A stretch of 64,000 nt of DNA from an uncultured Alphaproteobacteria bacterium. Lineage in GTDB: Bacteria > Pseudomonadota > Alphaproteobacteria > HIMB59 > GCA-002718135. The notes beneath the pieces are model-generated. The model made no database searches. It had not been told where the DNA came from and worked only from the letters and a program-made list of their open reading frames with translations. The translations under genes and the position numbers were made by a program. Below, piece after piece: positions 63,407-64,000 of the stretch. The stretch covers positions 248,001-312,000 of the forward strand of contig CACJPV010000001.1 in the NCBI GenBank assembly GCA_902595425.1. Direction: 5' to 3'. Within the stretch, counting starts at the first letter, position 1. Each line of letters begins with the position of its first letter.

Positions 63407-64000
63407 ATGGATAAAATATTTCCTGAAAAAATAAATAATTATTTAGAATTAATTAGATTAAATAAACCTATTGGGTTTATGCTATTATTATGGCCATGCT
63501 GGTTTTCTCTTGCTTACATTAACTTGCCACAACACACTTTAATTACTTATTATATCTTATTCTTATTTGGAGCATTTATCATGAGAAGTGCAGGATGTAT
63601 AATTAATGATTTGGTAGACCAAAATATTGACTCAAAAGTTGAGCGAACAGCTTTGAGACCTATTTCAGCAAAAAAAATTTCAAATTTACATGCAATTATT
63701 TTTTTAATTATACTGCTAACAATTGGACTTTTAATTTTATTACAATTTAAATTTGAGACTATTTTAGCTGGGTTAGTTTGCACACCTCTAATTGTGATTT
63801 ACCCATTTATGAAAAGAATAACTTTTTGGCCTCAATTATTTCTTGGTATAGTTTTTAATTGGGGCATTATTATTTGTTCTGTAGAATTTTTTGGAACAAT
63901 AACTAAAGAATTTTTTATATTTTATTTAGCATGTGTATTTTGGACCATAGGATATGATACAATTTATGCATTTCAAGATTTAAAGGATGATATAAAAAAC
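63407..64000 (+). CDS. ubiA: 4-hydroxybenzoate polyprenyltransferase UbiA, N-terminal part
   Basis: Prenylates 4-hydroxybenzoate in ubiquinone synthesis. 198 residues are visible before the right edge, from ATG 63407 (MDKIFPEKINNYLELIRLNKPIG). The prenyl-diphosphate-binding motif N-D-x-x-D-x3-D is in CIINDLVDQNIDSKVERTALRPIS (about 64-87), and the second Asp-rich region begins at DTIYAFQDLKDD. At least five membrane helices are visible. The rsmE-ubiA divergent pair is common in alphaproteobacteria. Confidence 0.93.
   Translation, partial: MDKIFPEKINNYLELIRLNKPIGFMLLLWPCWFSLAYINLPQHTLITYYILFLFGAFIMRSAGCIINDLVDQNIDSKVERTALRPISAKKISNLHAIIFLIILLTIGLLILLQFKFETILAGLVCTPLIVIYPFMKRITFWPQLFLGIVFNWGIIICSVEFFGTITKEFFIFYLACVFWTIGYDTIYAFQDLKDDIKN

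Overview
The window is an AT-rich, tightly packed bacterial chromosome segment, apparently from a streamlined free-living marine alphaproteobacterium of the SAR11-like or HIMB59/AEGEAN-169-like kind (inference from gene content and style, not from a marker tree). The signs are: a CcrM-type GANTC methyltransferase, split ATP synthase b/b' subunits in an atpI-B-E-b'-b operon next to smc, the coxB-coxA-ctaB-ctaG-coxC-surf1-thrC-M16 block, a DUF6494 protein, a shortened SMC, many genes overlapping by 1 to 14 bases, and glutamine riboswitches, a class known mainly from cyanobacteria and marine metagenomes.

Layout. 0-5 kb: membrane and stress genes (AI-2E family transporter end, MscS channel, glutathione peroxidase, CIRCE-controlled groESL, SppA). 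5-11.8 kb: an accessory cell-surface region built around a tRNA-Arg(ACG) gene. Two truncated copies of the tRNA 3' part (6155-6201 and 9350-9402) lie downstream of the intact tRNA (10435-10511) in its own orientation. They delimit two stacked mini-islands. One carries a GT8-like glycosyltransferase, a sulfotransferase-like protein and an unusual 444-residue protein; the other carries a single NAD(P)-binding gene of visibly higher G+C. No integrase remains. A GT61 glycosyltransferase, an SH3-domain protein and an FkbM methyltransferase flank them. 11.8-32 kb: mostly core genes (tRNA-Gln, ispE, UDG, lytic transglycosylase, moaB-like, rnhB, ccrM, mutY, dciA, DsbA-like, smc, ATP synthase F0, ispH, thrB, rnhA, yceI), plus an intimin-type outer-membrane barrel gene with a secreted-protein gene behind it.

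32-43 kb: a carbohydrate region with polyol dehydrogenases of three families, xylulokinase, a DMT transporter, a serine hydrolase, a GlcD-type FAD oxidase, an SDR and a sugar-acid dehydratase. This would fit conversion of sugar alcohols to xylulose 5-phosphate and dehydration of a sugar acid, but exact substrates cannot be read from sequence. 43-52 kb: peroxiredoxin and a DsbD/ScsB-like reductase, YqgE, two small genes, an ammonium transporter whose leader holds two tandem glutamine riboswitches followed by a helix that can mask its ribosome binding site, then an oxidoreductase/isomerase pair, a glutamine amidotransferase and a DNA repair methyltransferase. 52-64 kb: DUF6494, flavin reductase, the M16 peptidase-thrC-M32-surf1-cytochrome oxidase run, RsmE and the start of UbiA.

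The strongest points for follow-up are the amtB leader (two aptamers plus a ribosome-site-masking helix), the nested tRNA-Arg islands, three GATTC sites in the 60 bases before ccrM, a SURF1 gene whose conserved first membrane helix precedes every canonical start codon, a cysteine-free family 4 uracil-DNA glycosylase, and the stand-alone intimin-like barrel.
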